Source: Rhizorhabdus wittichii RW1 (lineage in GTDB: Bacteria > Pseudomonadota > Alphaproteobacteria > Sphingomonadales > Sphingomonadaceae). Taken from it: 64,000 nucleotides of DNA. Positions 50,661 through 59,237 of this stretch are shown here, piece after piece. The stretch is taken from positions 4,839,501 through 4,903,500 of the forward strand of contig CP000699.1 in NCBI GenBank assembly GCA_000016765.1, given 5' to 3'. Position 1 is the first letter of the stretch, and each line of letters starts with the position of its first letter. The position numbers and the translations under genes were made by a program. The notes beneath the pieces were generated by a model. It made no database searches. It was not told where the DNA came from and saw only the letters and a program-made list of their open reading frames with translations.

Positions 50661-52679
50661 GTGGACGATATCGTACGCGAGGCGATCGACGCCTTCGCGG
50701 CCGCGGAGGCGCATGAGAGCGACAATCGCGCGGCGGCGCTCGACGACCTGCGCTTCGCGCGGCTGGGCGGGGCCTGGCAATGGCCCGACACGGTCCGGCG
50801 GCAGCGCGAGGCGGAGGGGCGGCCGTGCCTGACCATCAACAAGATGCCGGCCTTCATCCGCCAGGTCGTCAACGACAGCCGGCAGAACAAGCCGGCGATC
50901 TCGGTCCATCCGGTCGAGCGCGGCGACATGAAGACGGCCGAGGTGATGAGCGGCCTGATCCGCAACATCGAGACGATGTCCAACGCCGACATCGCCTATG
51001 ACACGGCGGTCGACTGCTCGGCGACGATGGGCATCGGCTATATCCGCGTCAACCTGGACTGGGCGGCCGACGACGGCTTCGACAAGGACATCGTCATCCG
51101 GCCGGTGCCGAACCCGTTCGCCGTCTATGGCGACCCCTTTTCGCAGGCGGCCGACAGCTCGGACTGGATGACGGCCTTCATCGTCGAGCAGATGAGCGAG
51201 GCCCAGTTCGCCCGGCGCTTTCCCGGCGCGGACCCGATCGACTTCGCCAGCGCGGCGTGGAGCGGCACTGGCGGCTGGGCGGACGGGCAGGAGAAGAGCG
51301 TCCGCGTCGCCGAATATTGGAAGCGCGAGGAGGTGGTGCGCCAGCTCGTCCAATATGCGCCGGCGGGCGGGGGCGGGGTGGCGATCGCCCATGTCGACGA
51401 ACTGCCGCGGCTGAAGGCGATGCTGGGGCCGATCGAGGTGATCGGCCAGCCCCGGCCGGTCAAGTCGTTCAAGGTGACGCAGCATGTGGTGAACGCGGTC
51501 GAGCGCCTGTCGAGCGAGGACTGGGCGGGGCGCTACATCCCGATCGTGCCGGTCTATGGCGAGGAGGTGAACGTCGAGGGGCGGCGGCACTTCCGGTCGC
51601 TGATCCGCGACGCGCGCGATCCACAGCAGATGTTCAACTATTGGCGGACGATGGCGACCGAGCTGGTCGCGCTGGCTCCCAAGGCGCCGTGGGTGGGGCG
51701 CAAGGGCGCCTTCGCCTCCGATCCGCGCTGGACCACGGCGAACAACGCGACGCACGCCTTCCTGGAATATGACGGGCCCGAGCCGCCGATGCGCCAGCCC
51801 TTCGCGGGGGTGCCGGCGGGCGAGCTGCAGGCGGCGATGAACGCGGCCGACGACATGAAGGCGGTGATGGGCCTGTACGACGCCTCGCTCGGCGCGCGAT
51901 CGAACGAGACGAGCGGGCGGGCGATCCTGGCGCGGCAGCGCGAGGGGGATACGTCGACCTTCCACTTCATCGACAATCTCAACCGCGCGATCCGCCATAC
52001 CGGCCGCATCCTGATCGACCTGATCCCCAAGGTGTACAACAGCGACCGGATGATCCGGGTGCTGGGCCAGGACGGCAAGGCCGATCTGGTGCGGATCACC
52101 GACCCGCAGGGCGTGCCCGATCCGGCCGCCGACATCTACAACCTGACGATCGGCAAATATGACCTGACGGTGAAATCGGGCCCGTCCTATTCGACCCAGC
52201 GCGAGGAGGCGGCGACGATGCTGACCGAGCTCGTTCGCGCCAATCCGGCCAGCGTTGGGATATTGGGCGACCTGATCGTGGAGAATCTGGACCTGCCCGG
52301 CGGCGACAAGGTGGTGAAGCGGCTCCAGGCCGTGCTGCCCGAGCCGGTCCGCCAGGCAGAGCAGGGCGCGAACCCCGAGGCGCAGGCGGCGCAGCACCAG
52401 GCGCAGCAGCTTGCCCAAGCGCTCCAGCAGCTCGGCGCGCAGCTCCAGGCGGCGCAGGCCGACAAGGGGCGCGACGACCGCAAGCTCGACATCGACGCCT
52501 ATAAGGCGGTGACGGACAGGCTCGCCTCGGTCGCGACGATGGTCACGCCCGACATGGTGCGGGTGATGGTGATCGAGACGTTGCAGGACGCCCAGCAGAC
52601 GGCGGCGCGGGTGCCGGAGGCGGCGGTGGGGCCGGTGGAGGGACCGGTGGCGCCGGGGGTGGCGGCGCCGCAGGGCTGA
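50661..52679 (+). CDS. P22-like portal protein
   Basis: 672 residues, the size of P22 gp1-type portals. Starts with GTG 50661 behind GGAGAAACATA. N-terminal WPDTVRRQREAEGRPCLTIN and FIRQVVNDSRQNKPAI, ADIAYDTAVDCSATMGIGYIRV and the SNETSGRAILARQREGDTSTFHFIDNL segment are typical of this portal family. The C-terminal 150 residues are Gln/Ala-rich helices (barrel-like in P22). Forms the dodecameric DNA channel. Its last 60 codons are duplicated at 55503-55671. Confidence 0.9.
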   Translation: MDDIVREAIDAFAAAEAHESDNRAAALDDLRFARLGGAWQWPDTVRRQREAEGRPCLTINKMPAFIRQVVNDSRQNKPAISVHPVERGDMKTAEVMSGLIRNIETMSNADIAYDTAVDCSATMGIGYIRVNLDWAADDGFDKDIVIRPVPNPFAVYGDPFSQAADSSDWMTAFIVEQMSEAQFARRFPGADPIDFASAAWSGTGGWADGQEKSVRVAEYWKREEVVRQLVQYAPAGGGGVAIAHVDELPRLKAMLGPIEVIGQPRPVKSFKVTQHVVNAVERLSSEDWAGRYIPIVPVYGEEVNVEGRRHFRSLIRDARDPQQMFNYWRTMATELVALAPKAPWVGRKGAFASDPRWTTANNATHAFLEYDGPEPPMRQPFAGVPAGELQAAMNAADDMKAVMGLYDASLGARSNETSGRAILARQREGDTSTFHFIDNLNRAIRHTGRILIDLIPKVYNSDRMIRVLGQDGKADLVRITDPQGVPDPAADIYNLTIGKYDLTVKSGPSYSTQREEAATMLTELVRANPASVGILGDLIVENLDLPGGDKVVKRLQAVLPEPVRQAEQGANPEAQAAQHQAQQLAQALQQLGAQLQAAQADKGRDDRKLDIDAYKAVTDRLASVATMVTPDMVRVMVIETLQDAQQTAARVPEAAVGPVEGPVAPGVAAPQG

Positions 52680-52709
52680 GGGCCGCGCACTATCGAAAGG
52701 AGATATTTC

Positions 52710-53663
52710 ATGACGCTGATGCCGATATCGGACGCCGAACGGGAATACCGCCGGCGATGGGGTTGGACGGACAGTAATCCGGGCCCGGTTTCATTGCCGA
52801 AGCTGCTGTTCGAGGATGATCATGCGCGACGGCTGGAGGCGGAACGAGACGACGCGGCCGATCGTGAGGGTGACGCGGCGATCACCGGAGGAGCGGGGGC
52901 GGGCGATCTGATCGGCGATGCCGCCGGTGATCGCCTGGCAGATCATGGAGGCGGGCAGGATCGCCACTGGTTCTCCCCGCCCGCGATCGGTGACGATGGG
53001 GAGATCGTCGTCACGGGGCGCAAGCCGATCCCCGACAGCCAGAAATATGTTCTGGTTGGCGGGAAATATTATCCCAATCCCCACTATGATCCGCCGTTCG
53101 ATATTTCGCTCGAACAGGCGATCGGGGGGCCTCCTCTAGCTGCCGGTGCGGCGGCCTTTCTCCCCGAAGCCACGGTCGTCATCGCCGGAGCGCTCAAGGC
53201 CGCCCGAGCGGTGAAATCTTCCAAGGCAGCGGATTTAGCTACTAAATATGTGAAGCAAGGGTTCAGTCGTAGCGATGCAGAGGAGCTTGCGAAGCCCTAT
53301 TCGGGGATAGGGCATCATTTCATTCCGAAGCAGAGGCGCCTATTTCCCAAGATTTCGAAAATCCTCAATCCCAATAATAGGTGCCTTCCATCCTCGTTTA
53401 TCGAGAGTCGTTTCAATGTTCTGAGGCCTAAGGGGATTTCCAAGGGAGAAATGTATGAACTGCACTACAAAGTTGACCCTAACTTCAAAGGAACAACTTT
53501 GCCTGGGGGAACTCGCTGGAGCGGTAGGGATATCGGTTTGAAAAAATATGAGCAGGCAGGGCGCCTGTGGTATGGCAGTCCAACGCCGCTCAAAGCCAGT
53601 GTAGGGGGTGTGTCAACTGTGGGAGGAGGTGCAGCTTATTTATATAAGCGAGATAAGGAGTGA
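52710..53663 (+). CDS. Polymorphic toxin with GHH/HNH-like nuclease domain
   Basis: 317 residues. Shared module 11-46 (EYRRRWGWTDSNPGPVSLPK, then LFEDDHARRLEAER), a linker with GEIVVTGRKPIPDS, then a C-terminal domain with GIGHHFIPKQ (GHH at 201-203), FNVLRPKGIS and YELHYKVDPNF. The GHH and following strands look like the HNH/Endonuclease VII fold toxins (SHH/GHH group), so DNA or RNA cleavage is likely. Starts 30 nt after the portal stop with AAAGGAG. The likely immunity gene follows. Confidence 0.75.
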   Translation: MTLMPISDAEREYRRRWGWTDSNPGPVSLPKLLFEDDHARRLEAERDDAADREGDAAITGGAGAGDLIGDAAGDRLADHGGGQDRHWFSPPAIGDDGEIVVTGRKPIPDSQKYVLVGGKYYPNPHYDPPFDISLEQAIGGPPLAAGAAAFLPEATVVIAGALKAARAVKSSKAADLATKYVKQGFSRSDAEELAKPYSGIGHHFIPKQRRLFPKISKILNPNNRCLPSSFIESRFNVLRPKGISKGEMYELHYKVDPNFKGTTLPGGTRWSGRDIGLKKYEQAGRLWYGSPTPLKASVGGVSTVGGGAAYLYKRDKE

Positions 53664-53755
53664 TATAATAGGTAATATTTCCTAAATAGTATCATCTTGT
53701 AGAGTTAATATAAGAATGGAAGGTCGTGAAGATCGAGAGGCGGAGGAGGGGTTTG

Positions 53756-54178
53756 ATGGTATGGCAGGGCTTCGAATTCACTGCTGATTTCCCCGATGAT
53801 GGCATAGAGCAAGGGGAGGGTGATGATTGGAGGGTGGTCCGTCCCAATGGGATGGCACTGGCTAACATCATCGCAGACCTGTTTAGGAAAGCTGGAATGG
53901 ATGTTGGGATACTGGAGCCCGATATCGAACATTATTCCTGGAATATGCCTACGGAATATAAAGGGAGATATTATTGGGTTCAGCTATCAGATTTAGGTAA
54001 ATCAAAGGTTGTTTTGACGGAGGGGAGCTCTCCCTTGTTTAAAAATCTCTTTAAAAGAAGAGATTTTTATGAAGATTTTCTGCAGGATGTGCGGAGATTA
54101 TTGGATAGTCATCCAAAATTAGGACCCGTTAAATGGCACCATACGGACCGTCACGGCAATCCCCGACCTTTGAAATAG
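53756..54178 (+). CDS. Candidate immunity protein for the GHH toxin
   Basis: 140 residues, soluble and acidic (MVWQGFEFTADFPDDGIEQG, then EGDDWRVVRPNGMALA). No membrane helix, as expected for immunity to a cytoplasmic nuclease. Start set at ATG 53756 because GGAGGAGG lies 6 nt upstream; a GTG at 53726 has a poorly spaced site. AT-richer than the phage genes. Immunity is inferred from position and composition. Confidence 0.65.
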   Translation: MVWQGFEFTADFPDDGIEQGEGDDWRVVRPNGMALANIIADLFRKAGMDVGILEPDIEHYSWNMPTEYKGRYYWVQLSDLGKSKVVLTEGSSPLFKNLFKRRDFYEDFLQDVRRLLDSHPKLGPVKWHHTDRHGNPRPLK

Positions 54179-54300
54179 ACTGGTACCTGGCGGCGGTTCG
54201 TCCCGTCGGGCTGGATTCGTTTTTTGGGAGAGCGAGGCCGGATTTGTAGGTTTCGTACATCTTTTACATGACAATGAACGGACGCGAATAAACGGTCTAT

Positions 54301-54405
54301 TCCGATGGATGTCCAAATTCTTCCAAGCTTCGGAAGGCGATGCCAATGAAGAAATAGCGGATATCCTCGTCCGTTTCGTCGAGGGTACTAGTGATGATCC
54401 TTGAA
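54301..54405 (+). pseudogene. Remnant of an immunity gene (homologous to 56368-56652)
   Basis: The frame FRWMSKFFQASEGDANEEIADI and on to SDDP then stops; it matches the first 40 codons of the gene at 56368 with several substitutions. It lacks the rest. The surrounding 54179-54300 holds no gene I can see. A leftover from an earlier cassette replaced by recombination. Confidence 0.75.
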
Positions 54406-54469
54406 AATCGCTCAATTAGCGAAGGATTGGATGACCTGGATCTAAATTAAGTATTCTGTCCCAGAATTT

Positions 54470-54946
54470 GACCAGGGAAGCGGGCGGGATCGCCACTGGT
54501 TCTCCCCGCCCGCGATCGGCGACGATGGGGAGATCGTCGTCACGGGGCGCAAGCCGATCCCCGACAGCCAGAAATATGTCCTGGTCGGCGGGAAATATTA
54601 TCCCAATCCCAACTATGATCCGCCGTTCGATATTTCGCTCGAACAGGCGATCGCGGCACCGGCGTTAGTGGGGATGGCGGGCGCGCTTGCGCCCGGGGCG
54701 GCGGCGGCGGCTGTCCAGGCCTATAGGTTCGCGCGCTATGGCGGAGAGCTGAAGATCGGGCCTAATTTCAAGATTGCGCCTTTCGGCAATCGGACCAATA
54801 ATCCCTATGGAAAATGGCCGCATTATCATCGACGTCCGGCCGAGCGGCTTCCAAATGGGCAAAGTCCGCCGGGGCAAGGAATAGGCCGGCATCGTCCTTG
54901 GGAACCAGCGGAGAAGTACGACAAATGGCCGTGGGATCGCTTCTGA
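54470..54946 (+). pseudogene. 5'-truncated polymorphic toxin with HYHRR-type C-terminal domain
   Basis: Begins abruptly inside the linker of the 52710/55701 toxins (GSGRDRHWFSPPAIGDDGE, then IVVTGRKPIPDS) with no start codon or N-terminal module, then runs open to a stop at 54944-54946. The C-terminal end (NNPYGKWPHYHRR...GIGRHRPWEP...WPWDRF) is a motif set seen at the C-terminus of several polymorphic toxins. An internal GTG/ATG (54668, 54674) could give only a short product. Its immunity gene persists downstream: an orphaned toxin tip of the kind expected in such arrays. Confidence 0.72.
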
Positions 54947-54948
54947 CA

Positions 54949-55398
54949 ATGGATTGCATCGTTTCGAACGACGGCAGCCCCAGCGATGAAACCGCCTTGG
55001 GTGACGTCGATGTGTTTGACAGCATCGCCAGTGCCGAGGAATATTTCGAATATTGGATCAGTGAGGAGCCGGGGGTTCGTTTCTACGACGTGCGTGGTGA
55101 ACGTTTGATAGCGATCGATCATGGTGACCATCGGTCCTTTCATCTCGAACGAACCGGGACATTTTTCAAAGAATTCGGAGACCTGATCGCACGGGAAGCG
55201 GCACGAAGGGGGACCATGGTTCCGGCGGGCTCCTCCACCGAGGATATTGTCCGCGCAATCTGTGTGGAAAAGCACGAACTCGAGCAAGAACGTGGCGGCT
55301 GCTTTGCATGGTTCCTGCCGCCGCGATCTTTCCGAGAGAAATACGGCTTCTGGAGCTGGTATCTGCCCTTTCTTCGTAAAGAGCCGACCGACATATAG
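54949..55398 (+). CDS. Candidate immunity protein of the truncated HYHRR toxin
   Basis: 149 residues, soluble, acidic N-terminal half (DGSPSDETALGDVDVFDSIASAEEYFEYW) and a Trp/Phe-rich end. Start set at ATG 54949 just after the toxin stop; an ATG at 54925 overlapping the toxin is an alternative. Intact frame although the toxin has lost its N-terminus, as when immunity is retained for protection. Confidence 0.6.
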   Translation: MDCIVSNDGSPSDETALGDVDVFDSIASAEEYFEYWISEEPGVRFYDVRGERLIAIDHGDHRSFHLERTGTFFKEFGDLIAREAARRGTMVPAGSSTEDIVRAICVEKHELEQERGGCFAWFLPPRSFREKYGFWSWYLPFLRKEPTDI

Positions 55399-55502
55399 TC
55401 TCCACCGGTAGTTCGCTTCCGAAGCAAGGTGCTTTTTGTCGTGGCGGCGTCCTTGCAATCGTCCACTTTTTTCTTCTGCTACCTTCTCGCTATCTGATGT
55501 CG

Positions 55503-55671
55503 GTGCCTACAAGGCGGTAATGACCGGCCCGCCTCTGTGTTGGCGACGGTCACGCCCGACATGGTGCGGGCGATGGTGATCGAGACGTTGCAGGACGCGC
55601 AGCAGACGGGGGCGCGGGGGCCGGAGGCGGCGGTGGGGCCGGCCGTGCAGGGAGGGCCGCCGCAGGGCTGA
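55503..55671 (+). pseudogene. Duplicated 3' fragment of the portal gene
   Basis: Matches 52497-52678 (last 60 codons of the portal) with small indels that break the frame, and ends in the same CCGCAGGGCTGA. As at the real portal gene it is followed about 28 nt later by a toxin start with the same AAAGGAG site. It shows the cassette was copied together with its upstream phage flank. Confidence 0.88.
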
Positions 55672-55700
55672 CGGCCGCACCCTATCGAAAGGAGATGACC

Positions 55701-56333
55701 ATGACGCTGATGCCGATGTCGAATGCTGAAGAGGAATATCGTCGGCGATGGGGTTGGACGGACGGCAATCCGGGGCCGGTTTCATTGCCGAAGCTGCTGT
55801 TCAAGGATGATCATGCGCGACGGCTGGAGGCGGAACGGGACGACGCGGCCAATCGTCAGGATGACGCGGCGATCACCGGAGGAGTGGGGGCGGGCGATCT
55901 GATCGGCGATGCCGCTGGTGATCGCCTGGCGGATCAGGGAAGCGGGCGGGATCGCCACTGGTTCTCCCCGCCCGCGATCGGCGACGGTGGGGAGATCGTC
56001 GTCACGGGGCGCAAGCTGATCCCCGATAGCCAGAAATATGTTCTGGTCGGCGGGAAATATCATCCCAATCCCAACTATGATCCGCCGTTCGATATTTCGC
56101 TCGAACAGGCGATCGCGGTACCGGCGTTGGTTGGAATGGCGGGTGCGCTTGCACCTGAAGCGGGAACTGCGCTGTTCGCTCGACGCACAGGCCTTCTTAA
56201 TGCGAACGATTATCTCCGTCTTGGCATGGGGTGGAAACAAAAAGCAGGAAAAGAGGTATTCAGGATGTCCGTTGGCAATAAAGATTGGGAGCCCCTGAAA
56301 GGTTTTCTTCCATTTCCTTGGCACCTTCCGTGA
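55701..56333 (+). CDS. Polymorphic toxin with short WGWK-type C-terminal domain
   Basis: 210 residues. Residues 1-140 nearly repeat the 52710 toxin (EYRRRWGWTDGNPGPVSL, LFKDDHARRLEAER, GEIVVTGRK). The last 50 (RTGLLNANDYLRLGMGWK, then EVFRMSVGNKDW...) resemble short toxin tips of the 'GWGWKG...FRI.IG' kind whose activity is unknown to me. Start at ATG 55701 because AGGAG is spaced 7 nt from it; an in-frame ATG at 55695 is too close. Confidence 0.68.
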   Translation: MTLMPMSNAEEEYRRRWGWTDGNPGPVSLPKLLFKDDHARRLEAERDDAANRQDDAAITGGVGAGDLIGDAAGDRLADQGSGRDRHWFSPPAIGDGGEIVVTGRKLIPDSQKYVLVGGKYHPNPNYDPPFDISLEQAIAVPALVGMAGALAPEAGTALFARRTGLLNANDYLRLGMGWKQKAGKEVFRMSVGNKDWEPLKGFLPFPWHLP

Positions 56334-56367
56334 TTTCTCATATATCTCCTGAAAATGCAGGGGATGC

Positions 56368-56652
56368 ATGATGGAGATATTCCGACGGATATCGAAATTC
56401 TTCCACGCTTCGGAAGGCGATACCAACGAAGAGATCGCGGATCTGTTGATCCGTTTTGTCGAAGATACCGGTGATGACCCCTGGGAGTTCGATGATTTTA
56501 TATCCTGCTCTCAGCGACCCGAGATCATGGACTATCGCGACGAGATAGCGAGGATGTGCGAAACCCATCCTCCGACTGAACCCAATACATATTGCGATCG
56601 AGAGGGCATGGCGCGAATTCGCATGATCGCGGAAAAAATTCGAGCCTTATAA
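56368..56652 (+). CDS. Candidate immunity protein of the WGWK-type toxin
   Basis: 94 residues, soluble and acidic (EIFRRISKFFHASEGDTNEE; DPWEFDDFISCSQRPEI). Two consecutive ATG codons at 56368. A degraded relative of its 5' part lies at 54301-54405. The following 177 nt up to the scaffold fragment (56653-56829) hold no gene I recognise. Confidence 0.62.
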   Translation: MMEIFRRISKFFHASEGDTNEEIADLLIRFVEDTGDDPWEFDDFISCSQRPEIMDYRDEIARMCETHPPTEPNTYCDREGMARIRMIAEKIRAL

Positions 56653-56829
56653 GACGGGAATGGATTGTCGTTCGAACAGGATGCCCTGGTAGGTCTTGTG
56701 CGGGATCGCGGCGATGCGAACCGCCGTCGCCATGATCGTGGGTGCCGGCATCGATCCAAACTGGGCCCAGCCTCCGTCCCCGTAACTATCCATCCACTTT
56801 TAGCCGAGCGCGGCGACAGGAGTTTCCAC

Positions 56830-56988
56830 ATGAACCACGAAGCGACGGCCTGTTTGGCCGGCGGCGGCGCGCGTCTTTTCGAGGCGGCACCGCCGAGTCC
56901 CCTGGCGGATGTCCATGATATTGGCGGCGACAAGGTGGGGCCCGCGAAGCGTGCCTTGTCAGAAACGTGCGAAGGAGGGAGGCGCTGA
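56830..56988 (+). pseudogene. Scaffold gene 5' fragment, copy 1, coupled to toxin
   Basis: 52 codons starting MNHEATACLAGGGARLFEAAP, a diverged copy of the first 35 codons of the intact scaffold gene (60666), then unrelated sequence to TGA. The stop and the toxin start share a base (TGATG, 56986-56990), and the fragment still has a GACAGGAG ribosome site. It may now serve as a leader cistron that couples the toxin to scaffold-like translation. Confidence 0.8.
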
Positions 56989-58037
56989 TGTCCGGACCCA
57001 AACCCCTGCCGAAGATGCTGTTCGAAGAGGACTATGCGCGGCGGCTGGAGCAGGAGCGCGACGCTGCCGCTTTTGCGGAAGGGCGGGATGTGCCGGAGAT
57101 CGTGGTGAACGGGCGCAGACCGTCAGGCGAGCCGGTGAAGAGCGGAAAGGGCTTCCTGGAGCGGATCGACGACTTGTTCGATACCAATTTGAGCGGGATG
57201 AATCCTCATCGCACGTCCGCGGCGAGGCAAGGCCCTTCCGATCAGGGGCCGGTCGACTGGAAGATGGCCCACTATGATCTGGGGCCTGCGCCGGGCCTGG
57301 CGGAAACCTATTCCTATGGCGGCAGGAGCTATCCCTCGTTCGAGGCGGCACAGGCCGCTCATCCGGACATGCCGCTGATCGGCAATCCGCCGGGCGCGGC
57401 GAGCGAATATGCGGCGCGGCGGGACAAGGCGTTTCTCGACAGCATCGGATCGGGCGCGCTGGGCCTTGGTCCGATGTCCTATGTGATGGGCGGTTCGCCT
57501 GAAACCATCCAGGCGAGTACGCAGTTCGACGAGGCGTTGGGTGGGTTGATGGCCGGAACTGCGATGCGCCCCTCGATACGACAGCGGTTCGAATCCTTCG
57601 TGGATAAGAGGCCAGTGGAAAGCTTCTTGCGCTATCGGTGGCCGCCACTTGCCAACCGGCTTTCCAGCAGCCGCGGAGATCTACCTGTCGGGCGAGGGGA
57701 ATATGGGGTGCAGGACATCGCTACAGCTTCCAGAGAGCTGGGCCATGAAGTCGGCTATTTCAGAAATCGCGCAACACAGCAGCGCTATTTGCGCGATCTA
57801 GGGCCACAAATGGGTGAGGTGCCTTTCAATTCGCGCTTGATCCTTCACACACATCCGGGAGAGACTCATATTTCCGTAAAACCTAGCGATTCTGACAGAA
57901 TTGCCCTTGATAATTTGGGGCAAAGATCTTCGGTGATAGTGAACGAGAGGGGTGACAAGGCCATTCGATATCACCGGAATCCACGAGACGATGGGCGTAT
58001 CGGAGAATATCGCTATGGTACTTGGCGTTTTAAATAA
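56988..58037 (+). CDS. Polymorphic toxin with JAB-like metallopeptidase domain
   Basis: 349 residues. Starts MSGPKPLPKMLFEEDYARRL, a variant holding only the second half of the shared module; then PEIVVNGRRPSG and a conserved 190-residue region almost identical to the 59237 toxin. The unique C-terminus carries LILHTHPGETHISVKPSDSD: HTHP at 287-290 followed by Ser/Asp at about 300-303, the JAMM-like HxH...S..D arrangement of Tox-JAB domains. Likely a zinc peptidase or isopeptidase toxin. Confidence 0.74.
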   Translation: MSGPKPLPKMLFEEDYARRLEQERDAAAFAEGRDVPEIVVNGRRPSGEPVKSGKGFLERIDDLFDTNLSGMNPHRTSAARQGPSDQGPVDWKMAHYDLGPAPGLAETYSYGGRSYPSFEAAQAAHPDMPLIGNPPGAASEYAARRDKAFLDSIGSGALGLGPMSYVMGGSPETIQASTQFDEALGGLMAGTAMRPSIRQRFESFVDKRPVESFLRYRWPPLANRLSSSRGDLPVGRGEYGVQDIATASRELGHEVGYFRNRATQQRYLRDLGPQMGEVPFNSRLILHTHPGETHISVKPSDSDRIALDNLGQRSSVIVNERGDKAIRYHRNPRDDGRIGEYRYGTWRFK

Positions 58038-58072
58038 TGGGATCGGACTTATCGATCACAGGAGGCGACGAG

Positions 58073-58441
58073 ATGGCGATAGAAACATACCAGGTCGCGG
58101 GGGCGAGGGGGCAACTCATCTTCCTGCAGATGTCGAGCCCCAGCCGGACCGATATCGTGGCCCGGGGCCTCGAGGCGATCGGAGCAAAGCGTGAAGGGTT
58201 CATATGCCTCGAGCTGGCGCGATCGGTTGGACGGGAGACCCTTGCGGAGGTCGTAGGGAAGGTCATCCACGCATTGGAAGCCGATGAATGCATCTATGCG
58301 GTGACATTTGCAGAAGATGGGACGCGCTTGTGCTTCATCGTCGAAAGTACCGAGAGATGCGGACATCGGCCAATTGCGACCAAGCGTGATATGGTAAAAT
58401 GGTCCGTTGGGGGCGGATATAAAATTCGGTATGATATTTAG
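58073..58441 (+). CDS. Candidate immunity protein of the JAB toxin
   Basis: 122 residues, soluble alpha/beta (AIETYQVAGARGQLIFLQM...). Start at ATG 58073 with AGGAGG spaced 7 nt. Related in layout and likely in sequence to the next gene at 58507, so immunity genes of this cassette are duplicated. Immunity inferred from position. Confidence 0.62.
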   Translation: MAIETYQVAGARGQLIFLQMSSPSRTDIVARGLEAIGAKREGFICLELARSVGRETLAEVVGKVIHALEADECIYAVTFAEDGTRLCFIVESTERCGHRPIATKRDMVKWSVGGGYKIRYDI

Positions 58442-58506
58442 AATATCATGCGTTCAATTAGGTTGAGATACGTGCGCAGATAGATTTTTCATAAAAGAGG
58501 TGCGTC

Positions 58507-58818
58507 ATGCCCGTTGAAATCTATCGCGTAACAATTCCTGCCAGATTCCAATGTATTTTCATCGTGGCTCAGAACCAGGAACGCCTTGCAGCTATCACTG
58601 CGACGCTTATCGGGCTGGGGGCGACCGTCGGCGACAAACAGTTTCTGGAAATCGACAAATCCGTCGATCCGGTATTGATCGAACGGGCGCTCGGCACGCT
58701 CGAAAAGGATGAGCGGATCTACTTTGTCGAACCCGAGAACAGATCGATCGGTATCGGTTTCGAGCAAGGCGATCGGGATCATCTGGTTGTCTCCGAAGGG
58801 CTTGGCCAAATATCCTGA
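58507..58818 (+). CDS. Second immunity-like protein, paralogue of the previous gene
   Basis: 103 residues starting MPVEIYRVTIPARFQCIFIV; aligns with the 58073 product through ...IALER/GLEAIGA and ALEADECIYAV versus ALGTLEKDERIYFVE. A GAGGTGCGTC site precedes the ATG. Retained paralogous immunity genes are typical of recombining toxin arrays, where they protect against sibling toxins. Confidence 0.55.
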   Translation: MPVEIYRVTIPARFQCIFIVAQNQERLAAITATLIGLGATVGDKQFLEIDKSVDPVLIERALGTLEKDERIYFVEPENRSIGIGFEQGDRDHLVVSEGLGQIS

Positions 58819-58856
58819 AGATTGATGAGATAAATCGGGGATAATCCAACCCATCA

Positions 58857-58900
58857 ATCACAGGAGGCGATGAGACGGCGGTGGAAATATGGATATCTAC
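58857..58900 (+). pseudogene. Fragment of a third immunity gene copy
   Basis: CACAGGAGGCGATGAGACGG followed by GTGGAAATATGG repeats the ribosome site and first codons of the 58073 gene (there CACAGGAGGCGACGAGATGG), but the ATG is lost and the frame is not maintained. The rest of 58901-59075 shows no gene. Confidence 0.6.
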
Positions 58901-59075
58901 CTGTTCAGGTTCATTCGTCATGTCGTGGTTTCGACCGCTGGATTGTCATCGATCAAATGGTCGATTGGAACAAAGATAGTATATAATCAATAACGTCAAT
59001 CGGGATCGCCGCTTCCGGCCATCCCTGATTGCATCCGCCTATTCCCGCCGAGCGGGGCAGCAGGAGCTTCCTACA

Positions 59076-59237
59076 ATGAACTATGAAACGACGGCCGATC
59101 CGGCCGGCGGCGACGACACGCGTCCTTTCGGGGGCGTACCGTCGGAGGCCGGCGCGGAAGCTCATGATGTCGGTGGCGACAAGGCGGACCCGACGCAAAG
59201 CGCATCATCCGCAGCCAGTGGAAAAGGGGGGCTCTGA
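59076..59237 (+). pseudogene. Scaffold gene 5' fragment, copy 2, coupled to toxin
   Basis: 53 codons: MNYETTADPAGGDDTRPFGG and on, nearly identical to the first 32 codons of the intact scaffold gene, then divergent to TGA. The stop again overlaps the toxin ATG as TGATG (59235-59239). It keeps the same CAGCAGGAGCTTCCTA leader as the real scaffold gene. Confidence 0.85.

Noticed and set aside
52710-53663. Homing endonuclease responsible for spreading the cassettes
   Set aside because: A GHH/HNH-like tip occurs in only one of seven cassettes and is at the variable C-terminus, which fits a toxin domain better; homing is not excluded but is unsupported.
56653-56829. N-terminal extension of the scaffold fragment starting with TTG at 56665
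   Set aside because: No similarity to the scaffold leader and no ribosome site; the conserved ATG at 56830 with AGGAG is the better start.
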